Assembly: GCA_036824465.1 (NCBI GenBank)
Contig: DAITAC010000096.1
Coordinates: 1-14,747, forward strand
DNA length: 14,747 bases
Reading direction: 5' to 3'
Source: JAKOQB01 sp036824465
GTDB taxonomy: Bacteria > Pseudomonadota > Gammaproteobacteria > Burkholderiales > Burkholderiaceae_F
The notes beneath the pieces are model-generated. The model was given only the letters and a program-made list of their open reading frames with translations, had not been told where the DNA came from and searched no databases. Of this stretch, positions 14,029-14,747 are shown one piece after another. The position numbers and the translations under genes were made by a program. The number at the start of each line of letters is the position of its first letter. Within the stretch, counting starts at the first letter, position 1.

Positions 14029-14682
14029 CTACGCGAGTTCTTTCGCGAGCTTGTAGAAGAGCGTACCGTCGTAGAAGGACTTCACTCTGGCAACGCTCAA
14101 GGCCGGCACCGTCTTGCCGCCCTCGACTGCTTTGGTGTCGGCTGCCAGCGCGAGCAACAGCAGCCACTCGGCTGTCGACACTAAGGAACCCAAGAGCGTC
14201 TTGCGGTTTACGTTGATCATTTTGGTGAGCTCGGTCGCGGTGAACGCCTTATCCCCGCTGTGGTCGACTGTGGAGCACGCGCCGAACGCCTTCTCGAAAC
14301 GCTTGGCGTCAAACCGTCCCCGCTTATCCAGGATGCCTGTGTCGCTGTCGTGCTTGCCCTTCTGAATGTTTTCGATGTCGATGTCCATTGCCAGCAGCGA
14401 ACCTCGCGTCAGTCTGCTCAACGGCGCGACGATGGCAAGCGCGGCAGCCTCGGCCACCCCGATCGGTAGGCCGAGGGCCTTGAGCCCGCGCGTGCATTCC
14501 GCAAAGTCAACGCCGCGATCGCCGTTGTCATCGAAGAAGGACGCGTGCCGCTGCAGCGTAGTGTCGGCGCGGCGGCTGCGCGCCTTCAAGGTGCGAGGCA
14601 ACGCGATGAACTCTTGGCCTTGGGCTTTGCGACGGACAGGCAACGACTTGCGCGACTTGGGGGCGGCTTTGGGAACTCTCAT
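14029..14682 (-). CDS. Caleosin-like protein (possible heme peroxygenase)
   Basis: A 217-residue protein whose residues 41-216 follow plant caleosins. The first His and calcium loop are in LQRHASFFDDNGDRGVDFAE, with a canonical 12-residue EF-hand (Asp51, Asn53, Asp55, Gly57, Glu62). Next comes a moderately hydrophobic stretch (72-99) with one Pro in place of the plant proline knot, then DIENIQKGKHDSDTGILDKR, RFDAKRFEKAF, TAEWLLLLALA and FYDGTLFYKLAKEL. Caleosins coat lipid droplets and act as Ca2+-dependent heme peroxygenases using two His ligands; both equivalents are present (His46, His111). A second EF-like loop spans 140-151 (DHSGDKAFTATE). The N-terminus is basic and has no signal peptide. 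No clear Shine-Dalgarno sequence precedes the ATG. Family assignment is strong from motif order; activity is inferred. Confidence 0.85.
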   Translation of the reverse strand: MRVPKAAPKSRKSLPVRRKAQGQEFIALPRTLKARSRRADTTLQRHASFFDDNGDRGVDFAECTRGLKALGLPIGVAEAAALAIVAPLSRLTRGSLLAMDIDIENIQKGKHDSDTGILDKRGRFDAKRFEKAFGACSTVDHSGDKAFTATELTKMINVNRKTLLGSLVSTAEWLLLLALAADTKAVEGGKTVPALSVARVKSFYDGTLFYKLAKELA

Positions 14683-14687
14683 GAGGG

Positions 14688-14699
14688 CTCGGATCCGAG
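14688..14699. other. Palindrome upstream of the caleosin-like gene
   Basis: CTCGGATCCGAG is a perfect 12-bp palindrome 5 nt upstream of the start codon. It could be an operator, or chance. The rest of the upstream region lies outside the window. Confidence 0.25.
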
Positions 14700-14747
14700 T
14701 AGGGGTGAACGGCGGTGGGTCGTTGAGGTTTGTTTCTCAATGTCCCC

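Noticed and set aside
1..14747. CRISPR arrays, tRNA or rRNA genes, prophage modules
   Set aside because: No regularly spaced short repeats, cloverleaf sequences, rRNA signatures or phage structural genes were seen.

Overview
High-GC bacterial DNA. A proton-pumping pyrophosphatase of the K+-independent type, a secreted protein of a style I associate with beta-proteobacteria, and dense short operons suggest a proteobacterium, plausibly Burkholderiales-like. No rRNA, tRNA or CRISPR array was recognised, so the taxonomic guess is inference.

Layout. (1) 1-2155, + strand: the 3' part of hppA, a strong intrinsic terminator, and a phosphinothricin-acetyltransferase-like GNAT gene whose start codon abuts the terminator T-tract. 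(2) 2216-5680, - strand: a tight operon reading MFS transporter, then a flavin-fold enzyme of the 4-hydroxybutyryl-CoA dehydratase/HpaB superfamily, then an isochorismatase-family hydrolase. A M28 metallopeptidase diverges from it at 5811. This looks like uptake plus catabolism of an unknown, probably amide- or peptide-linked compound. (3) 7064-8545: a secreted protein of unknown function with a recognisable promoter and RBS. (4) 9003-10303, - strand: an adenosine-specific kinase (PF04008 type) whose start region lies in a large nested inverted repeat, and a VapBC-like toxin-antitoxin pair. (5) 10382-12004: an apparently perfect second copy of 5165-6787, carrying the first 172 codons of the MFS gene, the divergent intergenic region and the complete M28 gene. 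(6) 12005-13402: a graveyard of gene ends, namely an acyl-CoA-ligase tail, a TPR-protein tail with three in-frame stops, and the C-terminal part of an IS91-family transposase. (7) 13519-14682, - strand: a small cupin and, upstream of it, a protein that reads as a bacterial caleosin with both heme-ligand histidines and the calcium-binding loop.

The most notable items are the bacterial caleosin, the 1.62-kb perfect direct repeat beside transposon debris (with vapBC placed downstream of the truncated, duplicated MFS gene), the nested inverted repeat covering both RBS and start codon of the adenosine-specific kinase gene, and the dehydratase-like enzyme that has lost two of the four iron-sulfur ligands of its family while gaining a C-terminal Cys-rich tail. 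All functional calls come from reading motifs and remembered family sequences; no database search was run.
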